Below, piece by piece: positions 10,400 to 21,213 of a stretch of 64,000 nt of DNA. The notes beneath the pieces were generated by a model. The model had not been told where the DNA came from. It ran no database searches and saw only the letters and a list, made by a program, of their open reading frames with translations. This DNA is from Raffaelea ambrosiae (taxonomy: Eukaryota > Ascomycota > Sordariomycetes > Ophiostomatales > Ophiostomataceae), in contig PCDI01000015.1 in assembly GCA_002778195.1 (NCBI GenBank), positions 490,366 to 554,365 on the forward strand. The letters are read 5' to 3'. How positions within the stretch are numbered: position 1 is the first letter of the stretch; every line of letters begins with the position of its first letter. Both the position numbers and the translations under genes were made by a program.

Positions 10400-11790
10400 G
10401 CCAGAGACCGGCTGCAAGGGTCCCGAGCCTTGTTCTCCGGCCGCCCTTTTCGTCGTTCTCTGCTTCCACCCCCCTGTCGCTCTTATACATAGTTCGCTTG
10501 GCTATCCTCGCCCCCCCTCGTCGCTCGCCTCTCGTGCTCTGCCCCTGTCCCCCCGGTCTCCATCGGTTTAGGCGTGGTTTGAAGTACCGTCTAGAGTAAA
10601 GCGGCAACGGACAGTTGCTGTTGACGAAGAGGGGATCTTGTGCTCTTGTGGTCTCTTGGTCCTTTTTTTGGATTCTGTTCTTGTCTGTTTCCGTGCTCTT
10701 CGTGCTCCCCGTGCTCGCCTCGCGCATTCTCCTTTCTGGTTCCGGTTCTGTTCTGTCCTTTCCTTGAGCCCTACTCTCCCTCGCTTCAACCTCTCCCTTG
10801 GGATCGCCCGCTGGCCCTTTTGCCCATCATATATCAGCGCTCGCGTTCGCCCCTCGTTTCTGCTCCTTTGCTCCTTTCTGCTCCTTTCTGCTCGCCTCGC
10901 CCGTTGACATCGGTGGGTGCAGCTGCCACGGCGCCTTTCGTTTCTTTCGTGCTGCATCCGTCTCCACAAAGCGCACGCACGCTGTAACTCTCCTTTGTGA
11001 CTCTGCTACGCCTGTTGTACTCCTGTCACTCTGGCCACGGCCTCGTCACTCGTTTCGTCGTTCCTGCTGCTTGCCGACCGCTACTCTCTTTAATCGAACT
11101 GGGTCCCTTCTTTGGCGGCCGCCTCCTCCCTCGCCCGCATCTCTCTCTGTGCAAAACCCACTCGTCAGCACATTCCGAGACACAAAACGCTACACCAGCG
11201 CCTACCACACGACCAGGGCCACCCAGGCCCGGCGACTCACAGACCTTTTCTGACCTCGGCCCCCCCCTGCTCGCAAACATACTCACACTCGCTTCAAACA
11301 TCTTTTCTCCATCTTTGTTTTCAGTTTCTCTCTGTCCCTTGCACAGCCCCCAAACCTGGCCGCTGGGAACTGGAAGCCTTTGCATTCGCTGAACAACCTT
11401 CAAAGGAAAAGCCACACGAGGCAACCAAGAGGCCGGCAAAGGCGACCAGGTCACATTCGAGAAGATCTCTCGCTTCTTCTCTTACATCTTGACCGCCGGA
11501 ACTTTGGAACTCTCCACCTACACAATCTGTTTTCCGCACAAACGACAAACGCACACACGTTTACTCTCTCTCTCTCTCTCCCTTCTCTTTTTCAACACAC
11601 GGCCGCAATCACCAAACGACGACAAACTCTTTCAGCATAACGACCAGGGACTTGCGCTGCGCGCTGTCCCTGTAGAAAGAAAACGCTTTCAAGAATCTGG
11701 CTGGCCTACCATCTTTAGGCGCTTTCGAACGACAACAAACCTCCCCTGGAGGGAACCCGAATCAACAGCCTAATTAGCCTCAACAACTCA
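10400..11790 (+). promoter_or_regulatory. Pyrimidine-rich promoter/leader of the LIM-protein gene
   Basis: The plus strand is strongly CT-rich for about 1.3 kb, ending in a (TC)n run at 11564-11580 and CAA-rich sequence just before ATG 11797. Such leaders are typical of promoters and 5' UTRs in filamentous fungi. No coding frame is convincing. A 5' UTR intron is possible (AATTAGCCTCAACAACTCAG precedes the ATG), but no donor was fixed. Confidence 0.5.
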
Positions 11791-11796
11791 GTCGCC

Positions 11797-13302
11797 ATGA
11801 TGGCAGCAGCAGACCGGCCGGCAAGCCTCTTGCCGACAATCAAATGCTCGTCATGTGGGCGGCAAGTCGAGATTTCGATGATGGGCGAGCACATCTGCGA
11901 AGAAACGGCTGCAGAACGTAAGTATCTCGCTTCGGGCTTTCCGACTGTTGTTAATACGGTCGACTAACATGCCCTTCACAGAATCACTGCCATCAACAAA
12001 CTACGACCGCTTCCTGTCTACCGATGCCACCAGCAATGGCAGCCAGTATGGCAGAGAGCAGCCGCGGACGGGACGGTATCCTCCCAGCGTAGACACCTCC
12101 GTAGCGAGTAAGTTATGCCACTATTCTGACCCCCCCTTCCTTCCCTTTATTTTCAGTCTTACTGACAGTGAACAGACCGCAACTACTCGACCATGTCTGG
12201 GCAGTTGACGCCTGTCAGCACCTCGAGCGGATCGCTCAGTGTGTCTCCAAAGACGCCCATAAGCATGCGCCACGGCGCTGGTCGTTCTGGCGACGACTAC
12301 TACGGACCCAATATTGCGAGCGAATTCGACTCGCCGTCTTCCCAACAACGGCGGCCTGGCGGCTATGGCGGACTCGGCGGCAGCGGCTCGGACGACCTGG
12401 ACGCGTCATATGCACCGGCCAGCAACGCAAAGAAGACCGCTGGCCAGAACCTGTTGCAGCGGATGAACACCATCGCCCCGGGGCCGTTCGACATCAACCG
12501 CAAGCCGACCAATACGCGCAATGCGTTTCCTTCGCGCCAGGCACCGAGCAACGCCAACACAAGCGGTAGCAGTGACGATCTCGACAGCAGCCGGCCCGAC
12601 AGCTTCCTCAATGTCCAGAACCGCGCGAATCGTGATGACTACGACGATGGTGGTGACCGCAGGTCATCGCAGCAGACGCAGACGCAGACGCAGACGCAGC
12701 GAGAAAACGGCTACGGTGGGTTCGGCAACGCGGCACCGCAGTACAACAGCCAGAATGGCGACGAGGACTTCGAACCTGCATCGTTTGCGCGGTCGGGCAC
12801 ATTCCCGCGCATCAGCGAACGCGCAGATCTGCCGTCAAGAACGCCTTCAGAGCCAGGCGCACGCCCAGACCGCAGATGGGAACGGGAGCCGTCCAACCTC
12901 AGCAACAGCTACGGTACCAGCAGCAGCACTCACAACAGCCAGGTGCCACCATCCCGCATGGCCACCTCGGCCGCCGTTTCGCGGAGAAGCGACCGGGTCA
13001 GACAGCCATCCATGGGCCCCGATTTGTCGCGAACACCACCACCCAGGACAAGCCTTTTTCGGCCGCGGACGGCTGGACGCGACGGCAGCGGTATCAACAA
13101 CGTGCCGCAGATCAACCTGGCTGCCGAGTTTGGGATTGGGAACCCGTATCACACCCCGTCTGATTCCATGTCGTCGTCGGTGTCGAGCCTCAGCCGGCCA
13201 AGCGTGCCATTTTCCTCGTCGGCGTCGTCCCTGTCGTCGGCCTCCTCGATGTCGACGCCTGCTTTTGCGAATGGCTTCGAACGGAGTCAGCCCAAGCCCA
13301 TC

Positions 13303-13345
<43 letters not shown>

Positions 13346-14373
13346 GCAACAATGCCACCAACATTGACAGCCTGCTGGACGATCTCCAAAACATGACAAC
13401 GGGCTTGGATGACCGCACAATACCGGCTCCAGCTCCGGCCCCCGCACCGTTCCCGGCTCCGGCTCCGCGGCAACCAACACCGGAGGCGCGGAACGAGCCG
13501 TCGCTGAGAGCTCCCCGTCGACCGCCGCCAGCCGACAACTACGGCGGCTTTGACAACAGCAGCGCATACGGCAGCAACTACACGACCAGCAACCGAAACT
13601 ATGAAGACGAGCGCCGGCCGGCCGTGGTTCCTTCGCGCGGCCTTTGCAAGGCATGCGGTCTGCCGATCACGGGCAAGTCGGTGTCGAGTGCAGACGGGCG
13701 CCTGACAGGGCGCTACCACAAGGCGTGCTTTGTGTGCACAACCTGCTCCGAGCCGTTTACGTCGACCACGTTCTACGTGCACGACGACAAGCCCTACTGC
13801 GAGCAGCACTACCACGAAGTCAACGGCAGCCTCTGCGGCACCTGTGGCAACGGCATCGAAGGCCCTTACCTGGCTGACGAGAGCGACCAGAAGCACCACC
13901 TGAACTGCTTTGTGTGTGCCGACTGCGGCATCCCCCTGCGGGACGGCTACTTTGAGCTGGACGGCAAGGTGTTCTGCGAGCGCGATGCCTGGAAACGGGT
14001 CAAGCAACAGCAACAGCAACAAATGCAGGCTCAGCAGCAGCAGCAGCAGCAGCAGTACCTGTCACCGGGCGGTGCTCCGCCGATGCGGACCGACAGCCGG
14101 CAGCAGCCACGGCCCAACAGAAACAACAACTTCCCGGGCGCTCCCCCTCCGCGTGGCCTACCCAAGGGACCTGGTTCCCGGATGGGTCCGGGCGGCCTGC
14201 CATCCCGCCCTGGTGCAAACAACGGCAACTTCCTGTCGCCCATGAACGGAGGTGGCCTGCCCTCGCGACCGTATGGCCTTCCCAGCGGCAACCGGCTCGG
14301 ACCAATGCCGCCAATGATGCCCCCGATGCCGCGCATGGAGAAGCGGATGACGCGTCTCGGCATGATGAATTGA
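11797..14373 (+). CDS. Two-LIM-domain protein, paxillin-like (Pxl1-type), three exons
   Basis: Exons 11797-11917, 11982-12107 and 12176-14373 join in frame to 814 residues. Both introns have GTAAGT donors, with acceptors CACAG and AACAG; intron 1 has a clear CTAAC branch site. Exon 1 encodes LPTIKCSSCGRQVEISMMGE followed by HIC, a small CxxC...HxC zinc-binding motif that starts many fungal LIM proteins. About 530 residues of disordered sequence follow, with poly-Asn (13303-13344), Ser-rich and Pro-Ala stretches. LIM1 spans residues 573-627 and LIM2 636-686, with all expected Cys and His ligands. The tail is Gln and Gly-Pro-Met rich. LIM proteins of this kind (yeast Pxl1) scaffold Rho signalling and actin at polarised sites and the septum; this role is inferred. 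ATG 11797 or 11800 could start translation. Confidence 0.88.
13303..13344 (+). repeat. (AAC)14 coding microsatellite
   Basis: Fourteen tandem AAC codons give a polyasparagine tract in the disordered part of the LIM protein. It is followed by imperfect AGC/AAC codons. Length variation between strains would be expected. Confidence 0.95.
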
Positions 14374-14740
14374 TGACTTCTTTCTTACTGCGCATTCTTC
14401 ATTCACTACTCTTATTTTAATAGCGTCATCCTTCATGTCTCCTTGGTCTCTTTTTTCTATTATTCGTGTTGCCTCATTGTTTTGTGCCGGGACCCAGCGT
14501 CTGGTTCTCGGCATAGATGGGTTGCATTTGGCCGCGCGAGTTGGACCCTGCCAGACCGCAAACAACATTTTGTGGCCGCACTTCTTTTTCCCTCCTCTCA
14601 TTTACACACTCTCTCTTCCTGGGTTTTTCTTTTGGATTTTGATCTTGAACAGGGGTCTCTGCGTTTCATGGGTTTGCTTTTTTTTGGTCTACAATACCCC
14701 CTTACCAAACACATGAACATACTTCTCTGTTTTTGATGAG

Positions 14741-14746
14741 AATAAA
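14741..14746 (+). terminator. Possible polyadenylation signal after the LIM gene
   Basis: AATAAA lies about 370 bases after the stop codon in a T-rich region, the only perfect match close downstream. Fungal 3' end signals are loose, so this is tentative. Confidence 0.3.
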
Positions 14747-15374
14747 AACAGAAGACGGCGTTATTACGAGCATGTTTGGCAATTCGTTAGCTAGTTCGGG
14801 GGGTCCTTTGCTCCTTCGGGACGGCCCCCCTTTGTTATGTACCTTGTCATAATCTACAGGACATTTATGATTTGCTGGAATACAATCGGGTGTAAGATAC
14901 AGTTGTCTCCAGGGCATTTAGGCTATTTGTTTATGCTTATGTTGGTTACGGCCGGAGGAGATTCTAGAACGATGTGTTTGTAGTGTTTCTCGTCTTTTTG
15001 GTGTATGTGGTCCTTTCGTGGTTTTCTGCAGCACTACGCAGTAGCTAGCATTCGCTTACAACAAGTACTGTGGTGTCGTACAACATCCAGATTCTCACCC
15101 CAACTTCTCGCAGACCCACCCAATACCGAATTTCTCTGTGCCCCTTTCTTCAACTTGTTGGCCTTTGTGCGCCTTCCCTTTTGCACCCTTTTTGCCGCTC
15201 ACAAGCAGGCAGGATAGTTCCAACGTCGCCCAATCCGTTCGTGAAAGCGACCGTCGTTTCCGACACCGTACGATCCTCGCCAGCCAACAAAGCCTTGGCC
15301 TCCTTCTCGGGCATTACGAATGCTAACGTGCATCGTGTTGGCTGCATCTTACTCTTTAGAAACGGCCGGGACTC

Positions 15375-15752
15375 GCTAGCCCCAGGGTGGATCGTTCCTT
15401 GCCAGGCAGACGTGAATTGAAGGTTTTAACCTTGAATTGGTGTTCCCATTCTGGGCCGGTGAATCGTGGGGTTTGTGCCTGCATGCAACAACGTTTATAC
15501 TGGCTAGCCCAGGATGGATTGTTCCTGGCTAGGTAGGCACGGATGGAAGATGGAACGCGTAACCAAAGCTTGGCGGTGTGCTGCTTTCCTTCATTGTATA
15601 GTTGTAACCTTTTTTTTTTGGTTTGTTTGTCTTTGCTTATTGGTCCCGCGATCGTGAGGCCGTCGTCCCTGCCCGAAACGGCAGATGCTCGCTGGCCAGG
15701 GAAGAGTCGTTCCTTCCCAGGCAGATGCGAATGGAAGGCTCAACACGTAACC
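15375..15752 (+). repeat. Three degenerate copies of a 57-62 base repeat
   Basis: Copies lie at 15375-15431, 15503-15564 and 15691-15752, separated by about 70 and 125 bases. Each starts GCTAGCC or GCTGGCC, has a core like GTTCCTGGCTAGGTAGGC, then GAATGGAAG, and ends AACC (CGTAACC in copies 2 and 3). The copies differ by substitutions and small indels. The unit resembles no known element and has no evident coding content. Confidence 0.75.
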
Positions 15753-16423
15753 AGTGACGCACCTTCCTTGTGTCTTTTGAGCGGCACAGCCAAGGGGTGG
15801 TGGAAATGGGAAGGCGCAATGGCACATAGGATCGACAATTGACAGATGACCTTGGCTGTATGTTTCCTTTTTCGGTGAGCTTTTTCGGCGAGCTTAGGGG
15901 GGGAGGGGGGTTCTAGGAAGGCACGGACGCTGTATATTTATTTCTGGGCCAGGCTCTCTCTTTGCTTGTACATATTGGTAGTTACCACCGTACACTCTTT
16001 TATTTTCTGGGTACCCTGTAGCTAGTTGCAACCACTCGTATAAATTCGGTTCTCCATCCTTGTTTCCTCCTTGTTCCCAGTTTTTTCCCAGTTTCCCGTG
16101 TTCTCCGTGTCTTTTTGTCGCTCGCTCTTTGCTCTCTGTGCTCTCTTTCTTTGTCTTGTGCTGGCATTTTTGTGTGTTTCCACAATTTCCACTTGCCGTG
16201 CTCGTTTCGCGTTTTTCTGCCCGTGTCACAGTTCTGTTTTCGTTGTTTTGCTTTCGTTCGTCTTTCGCACACAGACACCGAGAACGACCACCTTTTCTTG
16301 CATTGACGACGACGCTGCATTCGACACACGTCGACACGTCCATGACCAACACCTCCTCCTGGACCTCCTTTCGTCCCCGTCCACCAACTTGGCATCCTCC
16401 ACACCCACCACGACAATGCTATC

Positions 16424-18756
16424 ATGATGGCTGCTGACAAGCCATTTCTCTCGCCCTCCTCCTTCTCGTCGTCGTTCTCGTTCGCCTCGCCCCCCTCTTC
16501 GTCTTCGTCTTCTTCTTGTCCATCCTTCCGGCCTCTTTTGAACTGCAGCTGGTCGTGGTCCAGCCGGCCGCGCCTCAAACGGTTCCTGACCCTGACCCTT
16601 GCATTGGTCGTCTTTTCCTGCGTGGTGGTGTCGTGGGACATATTATGGGGTCCCTATTCCTTCCTGCGGTCACACAGACAGGCAGGCGGCAGCCAGACGT
16701 CGACCGCCGGCCAGCAGGACCCGAACGACGGGCCATTTGCGCACATGAGCTTTAGACAGATGCGCCGGGGATTCCAGGCCGAATACGACGAAGCCGGGGA
16801 GTAAGTCTCTCTTTCTCTCTCTGTGGAGCTTTGCTCCCCATGGCCTCTTGGGCAGCTCACTAATATGCAACGGGTAGAAAACCGGGCGCCGACAAGCTCC
16901 TTGGCGCCACCATTGCCAACCTCGTGCCTGGCGACGCGGAGCGCACCAAGGCCAGCGGCCAGCTGACTGAATGGGACGCTGCGGGCGCCATCGGCACCCA
17001 CAAGCCCTTCAAATTCAGCCCCTACCCGAAATACAACTCAGCCGCCTGGAAGCGCGCGCGGCATGCCGAGTACGTCGCGTGCAAGGGGCCCGACGGCGAG
17101 CCCGTCGGCGACATCTCAGCCTTTGTCGGTCAGCCCGAAGGCTTTCCCTCCACCAGCTACGGCAGCTACGAAGCGCTGGGCATCGACCAGAATCTCTGCT
17201 TTGAGCGCGACACGCAGCTCGGCCTGTTCACGCTCTCGCAGCAGCAGCACAGCGACACCGACTGGGGCGTCCTGCAGCAAGACTGCGTGAACCGCAACCA
17301 GGCACGCTTCGACCTCGTCGGTCCACCCAGCGACCTGTGGAATGCGTCCTACGCCGACGTGGAGAAAGACCTGGGCGATGTGGAGGCCAACACGCAACGC
17401 TGGCTGCTCGACCGAAAACGGCGCCACGACGCCAGTGGCAGAACAATGCACAGCAAGATCAAGATAGGAGCCAGGGCAGGCGAGAAAGCAGCGAGGACAG
17501 CCGCGGCCGAGGCCCGGACTGCCGTTCTGCTGCGGTCGTACACGGGCAAGCACTACACCGAGGACGACAAGCTGCACATCCGCGCGCTCGTGTCCGAGCT
17601 CAGCCTGCGCTCGGGCGGCGAGTTCCAGGTGTTTCTGCTGGTCCACGTCAAGCACAAGGGCGTGCATCTCACCGACGACGCGACGTACAGCCGCTACCTG
17701 GACGAGGCTGTGCCCCGAGAGTTCCGCGGCATGACGCTGCTCTGGAACGACGAGCTGGTCGAGCGCATGTACCCGCGGCTGAGCCAGTCAAAGGAGAACA
17801 CGGTCGACAATGCGCAGTACCTGTCGGTGCAGCACTTTATGCAGGAGTTCCGCGAGTTCGACCATGTCTGGAACTGGGAGATGGACTCGCGCCTCATTGG
17901 CCACGCCTACGACATGCTCACCAAGCTCGGCAGTTTTGCCAAGAAGCAGCCGCGCCGCGGCCTTTGGGAGCGCAACGAGCGCTTCTACATCCCCGACTTC
18001 CACGGCGACTACGACACCCAGTTCCGCAGGTCTGTGGAGGCCGGCGCGGGCAACGATACCGTGTGGTACCCGCCCAGCCTGCCGTTCATCCGACCCGTCG
18101 GTCCGTCTCCGCCGGTGTCTTCGCCGGACGAAGACGACTACACGTGGGGAGTCGGCGAAGACGCCGACTTGATCACGCTGTCGCCGCTGTTTGACCCTGT
18201 GGGCAGCGGCTGGATCCTCACCGACCGCGTGTGGGCGTACAGCGACGAGAGCCATGCGACCAACTCGCTGCCACGCCGCGCATCGCTGGTCACGCAGTGC
18301 CGGCTCTCGCGCAAGCTGCTGGACGCCATGCACATTGAGAATCTGCGCGGCAACCACGTCTTCTCGGAGATGACGCCCGGCACGGTGGCGCTGCTGCACG
18401 GGCTCAAGGCCGTGTTCGCGCCGATGCCCGTCTTTATGGACCGTCCGTTTTCCCCAGACAGGATTGCCTACTGGCTCAACAATGGCCCGCGGGGCGGCTC
18501 GGTGGGCGGTCGCGGCAGCCCGATGTCGTGGGGCCAAGAGGGCCGGTTCAAGGGCACCACATGGTACTATCGTACAAAGCCGCCGCAGAAGCTGTACAAC
18601 AACTGGATTGGGTTTGAGGACCACGGCCGGGGCGGCTTGGGCTGGGAAATGGCCAACGGACGGCCGTGTCTACCGACCATGTTCATGCACCCGATCAAGA
18701 ACGTGGAACCGACGAAGCCCGGCTACAAGAGCGAGTCGAAGGTGCCCTATGGATGA
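16424..18756 (+). CDS. DUF3405-family type II membrane protein, two exons
   Basis: Exons 16424-16800 and 16878-18756 (77-base intron, GTAAGT donor, CACTAAT branch, GTAG acceptor) give 751 residues. The N-terminus is a Ser-rich tail (9-48), then basic residues and one membrane span (about 53-72), so the bulk should face the Golgi/ER lumen or cell exterior. The rest matches the fungal DUF3405 family: FSPYPKYNSAAW, the GIDQNLCFERDTQLGLF block, YTGKHYTEDDKLHIRALVSE, EFQVFLLVHVKHKG, and FDHVWNWEMDSRLIGHAYDM. Members often look like glycosyltransferase-type Golgi proteins, with acidic motifs such as WEMD that could bind a metal, but no reaction is established; that reading is inference. The codon use is GC-rich and uniform, with no sign of decay. 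Confidence 0.9.
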
Positions 18757-19327
18757 ACGGGCGGGCACGATACGATACGGGGGAGGACATACACGTCTGC
18801 TTATCCTCTCTCTCATTTTATATCTCTCTCTATGTTCTTTCTGCTCCCCTATTCCCTCTGTTTCCTTGTTGCATGTGGGTTTTTTCCTTTTCTCTGCATG
18901 GCAGACAGGTCTTGGGTCGGCGTTTGGCTTAGGAACTGGGCGGGCAACAAAAATGTTTGCACATACACACACTATTTCTACACCAAAGAGCATACACGGC
19001 GATGGCGGATAGACATTCTTGGTGATTGCGGGTATTATACATGGGGTTTTGGATCGGCTGGGAGGCTGGCTCTTGGCAAGGCCATGGCTTTTTGACTCTT
19101 TGTGGTGGTTTGGTCTCCTGGATGTTCTTTGCTGTTTTTTCTCGTTACCAGGCTATGTAATGTATATTGCATCCACGAGTATATATGCGTGTGGTTGTTT
19201 TCTCCTCTTTAGATCAAGACAAGGCAAGAAAACAAGAGTTTGCTGTCTAATATTCACATCCACGGTTCTCTTACACTACTCCCTCCTTTGCCGTCTCACT
19301 TGTCATCCAGCCCGCTTTTCTCTCCAA
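18757..19327. other. Convergent 3' spacer
   Basis: A T-rich 570-base interval between the stop of the plus-strand DUF3405 gene and the stop of the minus-strand OTU gene. It probably holds both 3' UTRs. No gene, array or motif copy was seen. Confidence 0.6.
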
Positions 19328-20452
19328 CTATTTCTTTGGCAGCCGCAACGAGTTGTAATGCTCTCCGAGACCGAACCCGTGCCGGTAGTACACCAGCCAC
19401 AGCACCGGTCTCTCCTCAGACTCCTCGCTCCCTCCTGCTGCTGGCTGGATTGTCTCCTCTCGCCCGTCGTGCAGCACCCGGATCGTCACCCCGTACGCGC
19501 TCGCCAGCGCCTGCAGCTCCAGCTGCCCGCCCCACGCCGCCGTGTCCCGGATCCGAGCCGTGTGTGTGGCCAGATCTTGCGTCTCCGCACCTTCTTCTTC
19601 TTCGGCATAGTATGCCGCCAGAAACGGCGCAAAGTCGTCCGCGTGCTCCTCCATGTACTGCGCCGCCACGTGCCGCACCACCCGGTAGTCGTCCTCTTGG
19701 GGGAATCCCTCTTTTTGGGGGTCCTCTTTTTGGGGGTCCTCGTTCTTGGGGTCCTCGCTGACGCTCGCAAGACTGTTGTTGTTCCCTGGGCTCCCGCCGT
19801 GCGCCCCCCCCAAAGACTTCCCCAGCTGCCCCATCTGGTCCGCCACCGCCGAAAACAAACAGTGCCCGTCCGCCCGGATCGCATGCTCCACCCGCCCGCT
19901 CGCCCGGATCAGCGGCGCCAGCGCGGCCCGCTCCACCGCCGCGTGGTCCACCATGGTCGCCGCCTCGGCGGCGGCGTCGCGCTGGAGCTGTTCCTGGGCG
20001 GCGGCGCGGCGGGCCAGCCGGTCTTTTTGGCGGTTCTTCTTTTTGGGTGGTTGCTGTTGTGGTTGCTGTGGTGACTGCTGTGGTGACTGTTGTGGCTGTG
20101 ACGACTGTTGTGAGGACTGTTGTGACGACTGTTGTGACGACTGTGGTGGCGATGGCAAGGAAACGCCGGCCAGTTGTGCGGTGACGCCGTCGACGAGGGC
20201 GTCCTTGTCCTCGTTGTCGTCCTCGTTGTCGTCCCCTTCCTGTTGGTCTCCTCCCTCTTCCACCACACTCCCCTGGGCCGCCTGCAGCTCCGCCGCGTGC
20301 CTTCCCTTCATCTCCTTCTCCATCTGGGCGCACTCGTCGAGGATGCCCTTGCGTGTCTTCTTGGTCGCGTTCTTCTTCTTGTTGGTAATGCGGCCCTGCA
20401 GCTCGCGGAGCTCGCGCCGGTGCCGCGCCTGGATGGCGTCGAGGGACTCCAT
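19328..20452 (-). CDS. OTU-domain deubiquitinase, OTUD6/Otu2 type
   Basis: An uninterrupted frame of 374 residues. The N-terminal helical region (MESLDAIQARHRRELRELQG, then a Lys-rich NKKKNATKK stretch) is typical of yeast Otu2 and animal OTUD6B. The OTU cysteine-protease domain begins near residue 190. The catalytic Asp-Gly-His-Cys is at 195-198 (ADGHCLFSAVADQM) and the catalytic His is H365 (LGEHYNSLR). AWGGQLELQALASAYGVTI is the central conserved block. Such enzymes remove ubiquitin, and Otu2 acts on ribosomal ubiquitination during translation in yeast; that role here is inferred. Unusual are a QSSQ repeat (about 104-119) and an insertion of about 45 residues with EDPQKEDPQKE repeats (210-255) inside the OTU domain. 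Both come from short tandem DNA repeats. The reading frame is intact. Confidence 0.92.
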   Translation of the reverse strand: MESLDAIQARHRRELRELQGRITNKKKNATKKTRKGILDECAQMEKEMKGRHAAELQAAQGSVVEEGGDQQEGDDNEDDNEDKDALVDGVTAQLAGVSLPSPPQSSQQSSQQSSQQSSQPQQSPQQSPQQPQQQPPKKKNRQKDRLARRAAAQEQLQRDAAAEAATMVDHAAVERAALAPLIRASGRVEHAIRADGHCLFSAVADQMGQLGKSLGGAHGGSPGNNNSLASVSEDPKNEDPQKEDPQKEGFPQEDDYRVVRHVAAQYMEEHADDFAPFLAAYYAEEEEGAETQDLATHTARIRDTAAWGGQLELQALASAYGVTIRVLHDGREETIQPAAGGSEESEERPVLWLVYYRHGFGLGEHYNSLRLPKK

Positions 20453-21213
20453 TTGTGGGGGGGGGGGGAAGGGAAAAAAGGGAAAAAAAATTCAATTGTG
20501 GGAGTCAACCTGACAGAGAGAGAAAGGGGAGAGAGAGAGAGCAAGTGTAGTGCATCGAGTGAGGAGCGGAAGTCAAGCTTGGGAGGTTGTTTCGTCCGAT
20601 AGCCACCTTGCTAAAGAGCTTGCAGGTTTTTTGTGGGGTTGGTGTTGGCGGGGTCTCCTAAAATTCATAATGATGTCGTCAAGTTACACTTTCCTCTTTT
20701 CTTCTTTAGCCCAGCACCATATTAACAAGCCGGCGTTACACCTGACAACCAAGCTAACGCATGGTATGTCTCAGTCACATTTCACTTGACAAAGTTTCTC
20801 GCATGAATGAAAGTAAGTCTCATTGTGCTCCTCTGCAGGAGTTGGCCTTGTAAACTCGTCCAAAATATGAGATGAAAACGAATGAATCTGGTATCTATTT
20901 CCCAGGACAAAAGCCTATTCCGTGTGAACTCGTCCTCAAAACCAACATCAAATGGTATATGTAACGAAAGAATAGAAAGAGAGAAAACAAAGAAATTGCG
21001 TTGTGAGACGCCCCCTGTCCCCTTCAAAACCCATGTCCCTGCGGCGGCTTGAAGCTCGTCCGCCAAATATTTTTAACAAGAAGGGGGATATAGAAAGAAA
21101 CCGATATCCCATTCCATACACACAAACGCCAGTAGAAAAGAATAGAAAAAGAAGACAAAGATCCAGTACCGTAGAACATTAAAGACCCCCTTCAGATATA
21201 CTTTTTGTGAATA
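20453..21213. other. OTU promoter and ApsA 3' flank
   Basis: The OTU-proximal part contains a (GA)n tract on the plus strand (CT on the coding strand), fitting a fungal leader. The rest is AT-richer and probably the ApsA 3' UTR. No gene was recognised. Confidence 0.55.

Larger units (their letters stand above)
14374..16423. other. Spacer between the LIM and DUF3405 genes
   Basis: It holds the 3' flank of the LIM gene, a triplicated 60-base degenerate repeat (15375-15752), and a CT-rich leader (about 16.0-16.42 kb, plus strand) that probably serves the DUF3405 gene. A G6/C6 inverted repeat with a 3-base bulge lies at 14798-14830. No gene was recognised. Confidence 0.6.

Noticed and set aside
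12847..14022. 391-codon minus-strand open frame over the LIM gene
   Set aside because: Poly-Val and poly-Leu runs are reverse readings of the (AAC)n and (CAG)n codons of the LIM gene.
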